The notes under the pieces were generated by a model, which worked only from the letters and a program-made list of their open reading frames with translations, was not told the origin of the DNA and did no database searches. This document shows positions 36,890 through 45,526 of a stretch of 59,114 nt of DNA, in pieces. Every line of letters begins with the position of its first letter. Position 1 is the stretch's first letter. The position numbers and the translations under genes were made by a program. The DNA is from Gammaproteobacteria bacterium (lineage in GTDB: Bacteria; Pseudomonadota; Gammaproteobacteria; Steroidobacterales; JABDKV01), in assembly GCA_013003425.1 (NCBI GenBank), contig JABDJB010000106.1, positions 1 to 59,114 on the forward strand, in the 5' to 3' direction.

Positions 36890-37625
36890 GCTGCCGGTGT
36901 TTCTGCTGTTGGTGCTGCTGTCACCGCTGGCACAGGCGGCTGGCGGAAGCAGTGGCTTCCAGCTTCATTCGTCCAATGATGTGGGTAACATCGCTTCGCT
37001 GCAGCGCGGCGCGCGTAATTTCGTCAATTACTGCCTTGGCTGTCACTCGGCCAAATTTGTGCGTTACAGCCGTGTGGCGAAGGACCTGGGAATTGACGAG
37101 TCAGACCTGACTGAATTCCTGATGTGGACCGCGGAAAAACCGCACCAGACGATGGAAGTAGCAATGCCCGCCAGTGATGCGGCGCGCTGGTTTGGACGCA
37201 CTCCGCCGGACCTGTCGCTGATCGGTCGCAGTCGCGGTGTGGACTGGCTTTACACTTATCTCAAAGCGTACTACGTCGACGACGATGCGATCTTTGGCGT
37301 CAACAACCTGCATATGCCGGGTCTGAGTATGCCCAACGTGCTGTGGGAGCTGGAGGGCCGCAAGGAAGCGGTGTTCGCCGAAACAGTCGACGAGCTGGGC
37401 AACAAGCATCGTGAGTTCGTCGAATTCAGGCTGATTGAGCCCGGCACCCTGAGTCCCGGGGAATTCGACCTGTTTGTCACAGATCTGGTCAATTTTCTCG
37501 ATTACATGGGCGAGCCCATGCAGCTCAAGCGACAAAGCCTTGGTATTCGGGTGATAGCATATCTGCTGGTATTCTTCCTTCTGGCTCTGGCGCTGAAAAA
37601 GGAATACTGGAAAGACGTGCGCTGA
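36882..37625 (+). CDS. petC: Ubiquinol-cytochrome c reductase cytochrome c1
   Basis: Cytochrome c1 accepts electrons from the Rieske protein and passes them to soluble cytochrome c. The 247 residues begin with a signal peptide (MNKLPVFLLLVLLSPLAQAA) and carry the haem motif CLGCH (51-55). DLSLIGRSRGVDWLYTYLKAYY and a likely Met ligand in MPGLSMPNVLW follow. One C-terminal helix (about 222-240) anchors it in the membrane. It ends the petABC operon, and a hairpin follows the stop. Confidence 0.95.
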   Translation: MNKLPVFLLLVLLSPLAQAAGGSSGFQLHSSNDVGNIASLQRGARNFVNYCLGCHSAKFVRYSRVAKDLGIDESDLTEFLMWTAEKPHQTMEVAMPASDAARWFGRTPPDLSLIGRSRGVDWLYTYLKAYYVDDDAIFGVNNLHMPGLSMPNVLWELEGRKEAVFAETVDELGNKHREFVEFRLIEPGTLSPGEFDLFVTDLVNFLDYMGEPMQLKRQSLGIRVIAYLLVFFLLALALKKEYWKDVR

Positions 37626-37629
37626 GCGT

Positions 37630-37648
37630 AGCCGGCTTTACGCCGGTT
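37630..37648 (+). terminator. Possible weak terminator after petC
   Basis: AGCCGGC and GCCGGTT form a 7-bp stem around a 5-base loop. A loosely T-rich run follows (to about 37662). The stem is short and the U-tract is broken, so read-through into sspA is plausible. Confidence 0.35.
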
Positions 37649-37672
37649 CAATTAGTTTGTTTAGGAGAGGCA

Positions 37673-38308
37673 ATGGCAATGGTGGCCAATAGGCGGTCAG
37701 TGATGACGCTGTTCTCGCGACCGACGTGTCCTTACAGTCACCGGGTTCGCATCGTGCTGGCGGAAAAAAATATCAATGTCGAGATTGTCGACATCGACGG
37801 GCCGACATTGCCTGAAGACCTGATAGATCTTAATCCGTACAACAGCGTGCCGACACTCGTTGATCGTGATCTGGTGCTTTATGACTCGCGTGTCGTTGTG
37901 GAGTACCTCGACGAGCGCTTCCCGCATCCGCCATTGATGCCGGTCGACCCGGTTACCCGGGCCCAGTTCAGGCTGGCACTCTATCGTATCGAGCGCGACT
38001 GGTACGGGCTGGTTGATGACCTGGAGGGTGCCTCAGACAAGGGCACGAAGCGGGCGTCAAAAGCGCGCCGGATCCTGCATGACAGCATCCTGGCGAGCGC
38101 TGAGGTTTTCGGCGCCAAAAATTACTTCCTCAGTGACGAGTTTTCACTGGTCGACGCGACAATCGCGCCGATACTGTGGCGCCTGCCGCACTATGGCATC
38201 GAGTTGTCCGGCGCACAGGCGAAAGACATCGACAAATACGGCCAGCGGGTATTCGAGCGGCCGTCGTTTCAGGCCAGCCTGACGGAGCTGGAGCGCGAGC
38301 TTCAGTAA
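37673..38308 (+). CDS. sspA: Stringent starvation protein A
   Basis: SspA is a GST-fold RNA polymerase-associated regulator of starvation and acid-tolerance genes. The 211 residues match the family from the start (MAMVANRRSVMTLFSRPTCPYSHRVRIVLAEKN in part), then LIDLNPYNSVPTLVDRDL, YLDERFPHPPLMPVDPV and YFLSDEFSLVDATIAPILWRLP. Unlike E. coli SspA it has CPYS where that protein has DIYS, a thiol-type motif at the GST active-site position. AGGAGAGG lies just before the ATG. It overlaps sspB by one base. Confidence 0.95.
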   Translation: MAMVANRRSVMTLFSRPTCPYSHRVRIVLAEKNINVEIVDIDGPTLPEDLIDLNPYNSVPTLVDRDLVLYDSRVVVEYLDERFPHPPLMPVDPVTRAQFRLALYRIERDWYGLVDDLEGASDKGTKRASKARRILHDSILASAEVFGAKNYFLSDEFSLVDATIAPILWRLPHYGIELSGAQAKDIDKYGQRVFERPSFQASLTELERELQ

Positions 38309-38721
38309 TGGCGTCGCCACCCGCGGCTGCCACGTCGACTTCAAGAAGGCCTTACCTGATACGTGCGATGCACGAGTGGATTTGTGACAACCAGTTCACG
38401 CCGCATCTCGTGATCGATGCCACCGCGGACGGCGTCACCGTGCCGGACGATCACGTCTCCGAGGGGAAGATCATCCTCAATATCAGCGACCGCGCCACCG
38501 AGGCGCTGCACCTGGGCAACGAGACGATCAGCTTTGCTACCCGCTTCAGTGGGTCGGTCCACTCGGTGCGGCTGCCATGCAAAGCCGTGCTGGGGATTTA
38601 TGCGCGAGAGACTGGCGAAGGCATGATTTTCACCAGTGACCCGCCGGACGATGAGCCTGGCCCGGACGATGACCAGCCACCGGCCGGACCTGGCCGGCCG
38701 ACGCTGAAGGTGATCAAGTAG
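38308..38721 (+). CDS. sspB: ClpXP adaptor SspB
   Basis: SspB delivers ssrA-tagged peptides to ClpXP. ATG 38308, inside the TAATG overlap with sspA, gives 137 residues. The folded domain starts RRPYLIRAMHEWICDNQFTPH and includes HVSEGKIILNISDRATE and SFATRFSGSVHSVRLP, the dimer and tag-binding core. A Pro/Asp-rich linker follows, then a short C-terminal tail RPTLKVIK, which matches the ClpX-docking peptide of the family. The stop is 1 bp from the end of the convergent diaA-like gene. Confidence 0.95.
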   Translation: MASPPAAATSTSRRPYLIRAMHEWICDNQFTPHLVIDATADGVTVPDDHVSEGKIILNISDRATEALHLGNETISFATRFSGSVHSVRLPCKAVLGIYARETGEGMIFTSDPPDDEPGPDDDQPPAGPGRPTLKVIK

Positions 38722-38722
38722 C

Positions 38723-39670
<948 letters not shown>

Positions 39671-39674
<4 letters not shown>

Positions 39675-41581
39675 AGCGAGCTGTTGCTGTCGTCGGGGAC
39701 GTTGCCCGATGACTGCTCGTCCTCGCTTTCCTCGACTGCAAGTCGGTCCAGCGGGACCGCCAGCCCCTGCTCAATTTGCGCCAGCACCGGGAAGCGCTCG
39801 ATGCGGCCGTTTGCGGTCAGCGTGAGTTCTCCGGTCAAGCCACGCAGATTCAGTGGCTCGTCGCGTTTTGCTGACAGCAACGGCACCAGGCGCCATGCGT
39901 CATAGCCCATGGCATAAAGCGCGCCATGCTGTGCCCGTCGCGGCCAGTGCTGATCAATTGCTGTCTGCATCTGCTGCGTCCGTGAGTCAGGTTTTATCTC
40001 CCAGGGTGTGGCAGCGAAAATAAGCCCGTTTACATCACGATTCAGGTCCGGATCGGGGCTGAATGCCGCGGCGGTCGCGTACACCGGCAAGTTCGTTGCG
40101 TAATGAAATCGCAGCTGTGGCCGGATCAGTCGTGCCTGCTGCGGCTGTGCCGCGATAAAAATAAAGTCGACGTCACGGCGTCTGCGTGGCTCAAATTCCA
40201 GCCGTTGACCGACTTCTGCGGCGATTGCGCGGCGTCGCGCGTGACTGCGATCGAGATGCAGTACCGGCTGGATCACAGACGAGAAGTCAGTAGCTTCGCT
40301 CTGGTAAAACTCGTACGCCAGTACCTGCCCGCCAAGCTGCTCCAGTTCTGCCTTGAAAGCCTCGAGGATCCGTTCGCCCCAGTCGCCTTCCGGCAGGAGC
40401 GCAACCGCACGTTGCAGGCCTTCAGCGCCAGCGCGTTGCGCGACGCGCCGCGCCTCGTGCTCAGGCGCAAGTGCAAACTGGTAGAAGTTTCGTGGGGCCG
40501 GCTCGGCGTCGGGCAGGTAGTTCAGTGCCAGCGTAGGGGGGCCAGCCGCGGCCAGCTGTGCCACTTCTGCAACTTCGCTCTTCACCAATGGCCCGACGAT
40601 GAACTCCGCGCCTTCTTCGACGGCAAGGCGATAGGCCTGGCCGGCGCCCAGTGCGGCCGTGTCATACACCACGATCTCGGCACCGGCGACGGAGTCGCCA
40701 TATTCGAAATAGGCGCCGATAAAGCCGTCGCGTATGGCTGCGCCTGCACTTTCCAGCGTCCCGGTTTGCGGTAGCAACAAGGCAACGCGCTGCGGGATGC
40801 GAAATTCATCGGTTTGCCCCAGCAGGTTCGGCAGCAATGCGCCCTGTGCCGGATGCGACGGCCAGACCTCGCTCCAGCGTAGCAGCGCGGCACGCTCAGC
40901 GAAGGGATCGCCGACAGTACCGACGACAGCGTTACCCAGTTCGAGCCAGCCTGCCAGCACCGGGTCGGCAGTTGCCGGGATGGTCGACTCCCCCGCGCTG
41001 CGCAGGCCCTGCCAGATCATCTGCTGGTTTGCCAGGATTTCACTTTCGCTGTTAAGCCAGACTTCCCGTTCAACCAGGGCGGTAATCGCGCGGTCCGGGC
41101 GTTCGAGCGCGAACCATGCCCGTGCACCAACCGCCAGCGCGTCTGCCGAGATAATCCGCGGTGAGTCAGCCGGAAGTGTGCGCAGCCGCGCCAGCGCCTG
41201 CTGCGGTGTACCACGCTCCACCAGCAGTGCTGCTGCCATTACCTGCAGCGCCAGGCTCAGCTCCTGCGGCAGCGGCGGCCGGACCGAGCGCATGTTGTGC
41301 ATGGCGCGATTGCGTTCGCCCGCCAGGTACCAGGCTTCGGCGGCACTGAGCAATACCTGGTCGCGGCGCTCGGGTACGACCCGCGCGGCAAGTCGTTCGT
41401 AAATCTGTGCGGCTGAACGGTAGTTGCCGGCCTCGGTTTGCTGGCGAGCGCGATTTTCCAGGGCTGTGGGGTCGTCCCGCAGGCCGGGCGTCTCACACGC
41501 TGCAATGATCAGAGTGGCCAGGCAGACCAGAGCTTGAAGCGCACGCCGCGAGCGGGGCAGGATGGTTTGTTCAGCAGTCAT
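39671..41581 (-). CDS. lpoA: Penicillin-binding protein activator LpoA
   Basis: LpoA is an outer-membrane lipoprotein that activates PBP1a from across the periplasm. ATG 41581 gives 636 residues; the lipobox is IAAC with Cys 29. A helical TPR-like N-terminal domain (NYRSAAQIYERLAARV and following repeats) leads to a periplasmic-binding-protein-like C-terminal domain starting RVALLLPQTGTLESAGAAIRDG near 270. The conserved MGYDAWRLVPLL and LTGELTLTANGRIER close it. It is divergent from rsmI across 29 bp, an arrangement conserved in gammaproteobacteria. Confidence 0.92.
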
Positions 41582-41610
41582 TTGTGAAAGTCTCTGGGGT
41601 GAGCCGCAGC

Positions 41611-42468
41611 GTGTCAAATGAGTCCGCCGTTCTGTATGTAGTTGCGACGCCTATCGGCAATCTGGGCGATATGACCGCGCGGGCAATCGAGGTGTTGCGC
41701 GACGCTGACGTTATTGCTGCGGAAGACACCCGCCACAGCCGCCGCCTGCTGCAGCACTTTGGTATTGCCACGCCCATGCTTTCGCTGCACGACCACAACG
41801 AACGGAAGCAGTGCGAGAACGTGGTGGCAAGGCTGCTGCAGGGCCAAACAGTCGCACTGATTTCCGATGCCGGGACGCCACTAATCAGCGACCCGGGGTT
41901 TCGACTGGTACGCAGCGCACGTGCAGCCGGTGTGCCCGTGAAGGCAGTACCGGGGCCGTGCGCAGTCACTGCGGCATTGAGTATTGCGGGCCTGCCGACC
42001 GACCGCTTCGTATTCGAGGGTTTTCTGGACAACAAGGCCGGCGCCCGGAGGGCGCGGCTGGAAGAACTGGCGAGCGAAGCACGCACTATTGTGATTTACG
42101 CTTCGCCACGGCGACTTCAGGCGGAGCTGCAGGCCGTGGCCGATGTCATGGGGGAAGACCGTCCCGCCGTGCTGCTGCGCGAGCTGACAAAAGCATTTGA
42201 ATCGTCGTATGGCAGCACAATTGGCGAGCTGTTACAGCTGGTGCGGGTCGATGCGGATATGCAAAAGGGCGAAATGGTGTTGTTGCTCGGTGGTGCGCAA
42301 GCTGTTGATGACACCGCTGCTACGGACCGGTTGCTCGCGGCACTGCTTGCTGAGCTGCCGCTGAAAACCGCTGTCAGCGTCGCTGCTCAAGCTACTGGCG
42401 TGGCGCGTAATACCTTGTATCAGCGCGCGCTGGAGTTCCAGCACAAAAAGCCCCCAGACGACGCATAA
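41611..42468 (+). CDS. rsmI: 16S rRNA (cytidine-1402 2'-O) methyltransferase RsmI
   Basis: RsmI methylates the ribose of C1402 in the decoding centre. The GTG at 41611, preceded by GGGGTGA about 8 bases away, gives 285 residues, close to the E. coli 286. The frame also has GTG at 41584 and 41599. Motifs: LYVVATPIGNLGDMTARA at the start, AAEDTRHSRRLLQHFGI, LHDHNE, ALISDAGTPLISDPGFRLV, VPGPCAVTAALSIAGLPTDRF, and LLRELTKAFES. The C-terminal part ends with a short helical NTLYQRALEF segment. Confidence 0.95.
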   Translation: MSNESAVLYVVATPIGNLGDMTARAIEVLRDADVIAAEDTRHSRRLLQHFGIATPMLSLHDHNERKQCENVVARLLQGQTVALISDAGTPLISDPGFRLVRSARAAGVPVKAVPGPCAVTAALSIAGLPTDRFVFEGFLDNKAGARRARLEELASEARTIVIYASPRRLQAELQAVADVMGEDRPAVLLRELTKAFESSYGSTIGELLQLVRVDADMQKGEMVLLLGGAQAVDDTAATDRLLAALLAELPLKTAVSVAAQATGVARNTLYQRALEFQHKKPPDDA

Positions 42469-42528
42469 ACTGAAATCGTCGGCCAGGGCCGTCATATTCG
42501 CCGCCCGCCGGCTTTTTCCGAAAGTGGC

Positions 42529-42558
42529 GGGGCCGGGCCTGCAGGCAGGCCCGGCCCC
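42529..42558. terminator. Perfect GC-only hairpin at the 3' end of rnpB
   Basis: GGGGCCGGGCCTGC (42529-42542) and its exact complement (42545-42558) form a 14-bp stem with a 2-base AG loop. It abuts the P1 helix of RNase P RNA. No U-tract follows on either strand, so it may be a processing or pausing structure rather than a classic terminator. Confidence 0.5.
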
Positions 42559-42559
42559 A

Positions 42560-42904
42560 TATGGAGACGGCCGATAAGCCGGGTTCTGTCGCGGACAGCC
42601 ATTCATCTGGGATGCGCGTCGCCGCGCACCTCGTGCGACCTACCCGAGAGCAACGCGGGCCACGCCAATGCTCTCCTATTTGGTCTTGCTCCAGGTGGGG
42701 TTTACCGTGCCGCGGTGTGTTGCCACCCGCGCGGTGCGCTCTTACCGCACCTTTTCACCCTTGCCGGCGCCGAAGCGCTTTGGCGGTCTGATCTCTGTGG
42801 CACTTTCCGTGGGCTCACGCCCCCCAGGCGTTACCTGGCACCTTGCCCTGTGGAGCCCGGACTTTCCTCAGCGCTTGCACGCTGCGACTGTCTGGCCAAC
42901 TCCG
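42560..42904 (-). ncRNA. rnpB: RNase P RNA (type A)
   Basis: The catalytic RNA that matures tRNA 5' ends. On the minus strand the RNA begins near 42904 with GGAGTTGGCCAGACAGTCGC. It has the conserved GAGGAAAGTCCGGGCTCC, the GGTAAACCCCA-type core, AGATGAATG, and ACAGAACCCGGCTTATCGG near the 3' end. The P1 helix pairs GGAG..GGCC at the 5' end with GGCC..CTCC at 42563-42572. About 345 nt is normal for a bacterial type A RNA. It lies between rsmI and the VPLPA-CTERM gene and has its own promoter. Confidence 0.96.
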
Positions 42905-42910
42905 CGAACT

Positions 42911-42941
42911 ACTGTAGCAGACACGAAAGAAGGGGAATCAA
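42911..42941 (-). promoter_or_regulatory. Promoter of rnpB with extended -10
   Basis: On the minus strand an extended -10 TGCTACAGT (hexamer 42911-42916) lies 7 bp before the expected RNA 5' end. TTGATT (42936-42941) is a -35 at a long 19-bp spacing. The -35 overlaps the U-tract of the upstream gene's terminator. Confidence 0.65.
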
Positions 42942-42968
42942 AAAAGCCCTCACGAGGAGGGCTTTTTT
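42940..42968 (-). terminator. Rho-independent terminator of the VPLPA-CTERM gene
   Basis: A 12-bp stem (AAAAAAGCCCTC with its complement, loop of 5) ends in six U on the minus strand. It stands 21 bp after the stop at 42990. The symmetric A/U ends make it able to work in both directions. Confidence 0.85.
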
Positions 42969-42989
42969 CGAAACGATTTGATGCGTTTA

Positions 42990-43439
42990 TCAGGCGCGGC
43001 GACGGATTCCCGCCAGCAGACCCAGTGCACCGATCATCAGCGGCAGGGCGGCCGGTATCGGAATTACACGTGGCGCAATTTCGGCAGCGTTGGGATCCCA
43101 ACGACCGCTTGCGAATACTTCGCCACCAACCATGGCTTCCCAGCGCTGGTTGCCGAAAAAGCGGACGTCGCCAAGCAGAACCGCTTCGCGGCTCGCCAGC
43201 TCGGCCGGCATGTCGTAGTGAAATTCCGCAGCAGCAGTCAGGCCGCGCGGTGCGTCCGTCAGCCACTCGGTATCGAAGTCCATCTCGACGAACAGTGAAT
43301 CGCCTACGGCGAGATCCATTGCATTACCTTCAACAGCGTCGAGAATGTCGCCGGCCCAGAAAGCCCGCATCATTTCAGCGTTTGCAGCTGTCGAAAATGA
43401 GAAAGCCAATACGGCAACGGCCGTCGCTAGTCGCTTCAT
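42990..43439 (-). CDS. Small secreted protein with VPLPA-CTERM-type sorting signal
   Basis: A 149-residue protein with a signal peptide (MKRLATAVAVLAFSFSTAANA, cleavage near 21). The C-terminal tail is IPIPAALPLMIGALGLLAG followed by IRRRA. This is the PEP-CTERM/VPLPA-CTERM pattern: a Pro-Ala motif, a single helix and an Arg cluster, recognised by an exosortase. The middle is acidic with no enzyme motif. The exosortase itself is not in this window. The gene is single, with a terminator right after it and GGACGG as ribosome site. Its role is unknown; such proteins often end up in the outer layer or biofilm matrix. Confidence 0.8.
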   Translation of the reverse strand: MKRLATAVAVLAFSFSTAANAEMMRAFWAGDILDAVEGNAMDLAVGDSLFVEMDFDTEWLTDAPRGLTAAAEFHYDMPAELASREAVLLGDVRFFGNQRWEAMVGGEVFASGRWDPNAAEIAPRVIPIPAALPLMIGALGLLAGIRRRA

Positions 43440-43504
43440 TTTGAATCCCGTCCTTTTTTAGTCTGTTTTTATGCAGCTTCAGGCTGCTTCGTTATGTGCA
43501 TCGA

Positions 43505-43510
43505 AGTATA
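43505..43510 (-). promoter_or_regulatory. Possible -10 of the VPLPA-CTERM gene
   Basis: On the minus strand TATACT is a strong -10 hexamer about 66 bp before the ATG at 43439. No convincing -35 lies 16-18 bp upstream. The rest of the 418-bp gap 43440-43857 holds a possible -24/-12 site, the mraZ promoter and no gene I can support. Confidence 0.3.
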
Positions 43511-43770
43511 CATTGATCGCCGCCCTGCGCGCGCCTTGTTTCCATAATATCGGCCCTGAATTGGCGCAAAATGTAAACAGATCGGGCTGGTAATGGAGAG
43601 GGCGGGCAAGCCACTTGCGCAAATTGCTCGTGGAGCCGTAATTCGATGATTTCTCAGGCTAAATAGAAGAAGTAACAGCAACCCCATGATTTCTGAGCAG
43701 AGATGCGTTGCAATCTACCCAGGGACAGCCTAAGTGATTGTGCTAAAAGGTAGTTTTTCCTGATTTCCTG

Positions 43771-43798
43771 TTGACAGTGTGCTTTACGCGTATATAGT
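43771..43798 (+). promoter_or_regulatory. Sigma-70 promoter of the dcw cluster (PmraZ)
   Basis: A perfect TTGACA (43771-43776) and TATAGT (43793-43798) are 16 bp apart. Transcription should start near 43805, inside the first MraZ box. It is the best promoter match in the window. Confidence 0.82.
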
Positions 43799-43806
43799 GT
43801 CGGGAA

Positions 43807-43831
43807 GTGGGAAAAAGTGGAAAAATATGGG
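43807..43831 (+). promoter_or_regulatory. MraZ operator: three TGG boxes at 10-bp spacing
   Basis: GTGGG (43807), GTGGA (43817) and ATGGG (43827) repeat every 10 bp, just after the -10. This matches the known TGGGN direct repeats through which MraZ represses its own promoter. A further CGGGA lies at 43801, slightly out of phase. Confidence 0.8.
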
Positions 43832-43857
43832 TCGGTGTAGCAACCTGACGGATCACC

Positions 43858-44313
43858 ATGTTTCGAGGCGCCAACAGCATCACGCTCGACTCCAAGGGGC
43901 GTATCGCGATACCGACCCGGTATCGGGAGCGACTGACCGAAAGGTCAGACGGGCAACTCGTTGCGACCGTGGACCGGGACTACTGCCTGCTGCTTTACCC
44001 GCTGCCGGCATGGGAAGAGATCGAACGCAAGCTCATTCGCTTGCCAAGTCTCAATCGCCAGGCGCGTCGCTTGCAAAGGCTGATGATCGGTTATGCGAGC
44101 GAGCTGGAGATGGACGGCCAGGGCAGGGTGCTCCTGCCGCGCGAGCTGCGCGATTTTGCGCAACTGGACCGGCACGCAATCCTGATCGGGCAAGGCAACA
44201 AGTTCGAACTGTGGGACCAGGAGCGCTGGAACGAGCGACGGGATACCTGGCTGGCCGACGAAGAGTCGGAGACCGGCAGCCTGCCCGCCGATCTGGAAAC
44301 TCTTTCGCTGTAG
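43858..44313 (+). CDS. mraZ: Transcriptional regulator MraZ
   Basis: MraZ is an AbrB-like DNA-binding protein that represses the dcw promoter by binding its own upstream repeats. The 151 residues contain two AbrB-type halves: FRGANSITLDSKGRIAIPTRYRE near 2-24, and ASELEMDGQGRVLLPRELRDFA near 79-100. These end in the matching IGQGNKFELWDQERWN. It is the first gene of the cluster, 8 bp before rsmH. The three 10-bp-phased boxes upstream support self-regulation. Confidence 0.96.
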   Translation: MFRGANSITLDSKGRIAIPTRYRERLTERSDGQLVATVDRDYCLLLYPLPAWEEIERKLIRLPSLNRQARRLQRLMIGYASELEMDGQGRVLLPRELRDFAQLDRHAILIGQGNKFELWDQERWNERRDTWLADEESETGSLPADLETLSL

Positions 44314-44321
44314 GTGTCGTG

Positions 44322-45245
44322 ATGTCGGAACACCGGCCGGTGCTCCTGCATGAAACTCTTGTGGCGCTGGCGGTGCAGCCGGCGGGCCGCTACGTCGATG
44401 CGACTTACGGCCGCGGCGGCCATGCAAAAGGAATTCTGCAGCAGCTGGGCGACGAAGGACGGCTGCTGGTGCTCGACCGGGACCCGGCGGCCATTGCCAG
44501 CGCTGCAGCAGCGCACACCGGCGATGAGCGCGTGATCATTCAGCACCGGCCATTTGCCGAGCTGGGTAACGCAGTTGCGGCGCTTGGCTGGGCTGGCTCG
44601 GTTGACGGGCTGCTGCTCGATATCGGCGTTTCGTCGCCGCAGCTGGATGAGCCGCAGCGCGGATTCAGTTTCCGCCATGACGGCCCGCTCGACATGCGCA
44701 TGGATCCGGCAGCCGGCGAAAGCGCTGCTGAATGGCTGGCACATGCCAGCGAGCGTGAAATCGGGACGGTGCTCAAGGAGCTGGGGGAAGAGCGGGCATA
44801 CAAAAAGATTTCCCGCGCGATAGTTGCCGCGCGGCAGCAAAGTCCGATCGAAACTACAGCCCGCCTTGCCGAAATTGTAAGCGACGTGATTCGGGTACGG
44901 GAGCCCGGGCGGCACCCTGCGACACGGGTGTTCCAGGCGCTGCGTATTTATATCAACGATGAACTGCAACAGCTCGAGGCAGCCCTGCAGCAGAGCCTCG
45001 ACATGTTGACGGCCGGTGGCGTGCTTTGCGTCATAAGTTTCCACTCGCTGGAAGACCGTATCGTCAAGCGATTCATGCGGCGCCATGCACAACCCGATCC
45101 GCTCTGGCGTGGCTTGCCCGAAGTACCCGCGCACGCGCAGCCGGTGCTCGCCCGGCCGGCAAAGGCCGTCCGTGCCGGCTCGGCAGAAGTTGAAATCAAT
45201 CCCCGCAGCCGCTCTGCCGTGCTGCGTGTAACGCGGCGGCTGTAA
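44322..45245 (+). CDS. rsmH: 16S rRNA (cytosine-1402 N4) methyltransferase RsmH
   Basis: RsmH methylates N4 of C1402, the same base whose ribose is modified by RsmI, encoded 1.9 kb upstream. The 307 residues include HRPVLLHETLVAL, the SAM loop VDATYGRGGHAKGIL, DGLLLDIGVSSPQLDEPQRGFSF, DMRMD, and ISFHSLEDRIVKRFMR near the end. ATG 44322 is used; a GTG lies one codon before. It sits 8 bp after mraZ. Confidence 0.96.
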   Translation: MSEHRPVLLHETLVALAVQPAGRYVDATYGRGGHAKGILQQLGDEGRLLVLDRDPAAIASAAAAHTGDERVIIQHRPFAELGNAVAALGWAGSVDGLLLDIGVSSPQLDEPQRGFSFRHDGPLDMRMDPAAGESAAEWLAHASEREIGTVLKELGEERAYKKISRAIVAARQQSPIETTARLAEIVSDVIRVREPGRHPATRVFQALRIYINDELQQLEAALQQSLDMLTAGGVLCVISFHSLEDRIVKRFMRRHAQPDPLWRGLPEVPAHAQPVLARPAKAVRAGSAEVEINPRSRSAVLRVTRRL

Positions 45246-45250
45246 CCGGC

Positions 45251-45526
45251 ATGGGAAAAATTCTGGCACTGACGTTTGTGGCGTTATGGGTAGCCGTGCT
45301 GCTGGCCGGGCTGGCCACTATCAATGCGCGGCATGAAGCAAGAAAACTGTTTGTCGAGCTGCAGCAGTTGCAGCAGGAGCGCGATGAGCTGGACATCGAC
45401 TGGGGCCGGCTGCGGCTGGAGCAGAGTGCGTATGCAACGCACGGGCTGATCGAGCAGGTTGCGCACGAAAAAATGAAAATGTCTGTGCCGCAGCCCGCCG
45501 ACATACACATTCTCAGGCGCCAATGA
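45251..45526 (+). CDS. ftsL: Cell division protein FtsL
   Basis: A 91-residue bitopic divisome protein that forms a complex with FtsB and FtsQ and activates FtsWI. One N-terminal membrane helix (about 3-23, GKILALTFVALWVAVLLAGL region) is followed by a coiled-coil (EARKLFVELQQLQQERDELDIDWGRL in part) and a short tail ending HILRRQ. Sequence identity in this family is low, so the call relies on topology and position between rsmH (5 bp) and ftsI (4-bp overlap). Confidence 0.93.
   Translation: MGKILALTFVALWVAVLLAGLATINARHEARKLFVELQQLQQERDELDIDWGRLRLEQSAYATHGLIEQVAHEKMKMSVPQPADIHILRRQ

Noticed and set aside
43469-43687. A 72-codon minus-strand frame in the mraZ upstream gap
   Set aside because: No ribosome site, no family resemblance, poor codon use, and it would cover the VPLPA-CTERM gene's own upstream region.
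44091-45269. A 392-codon minus-strand frame opposite mraZ and rsmH
   Set aside because: Both plus-strand genes are clear; this and a similar 402-codon frame at 48947-50155 opposite murF are shadows.
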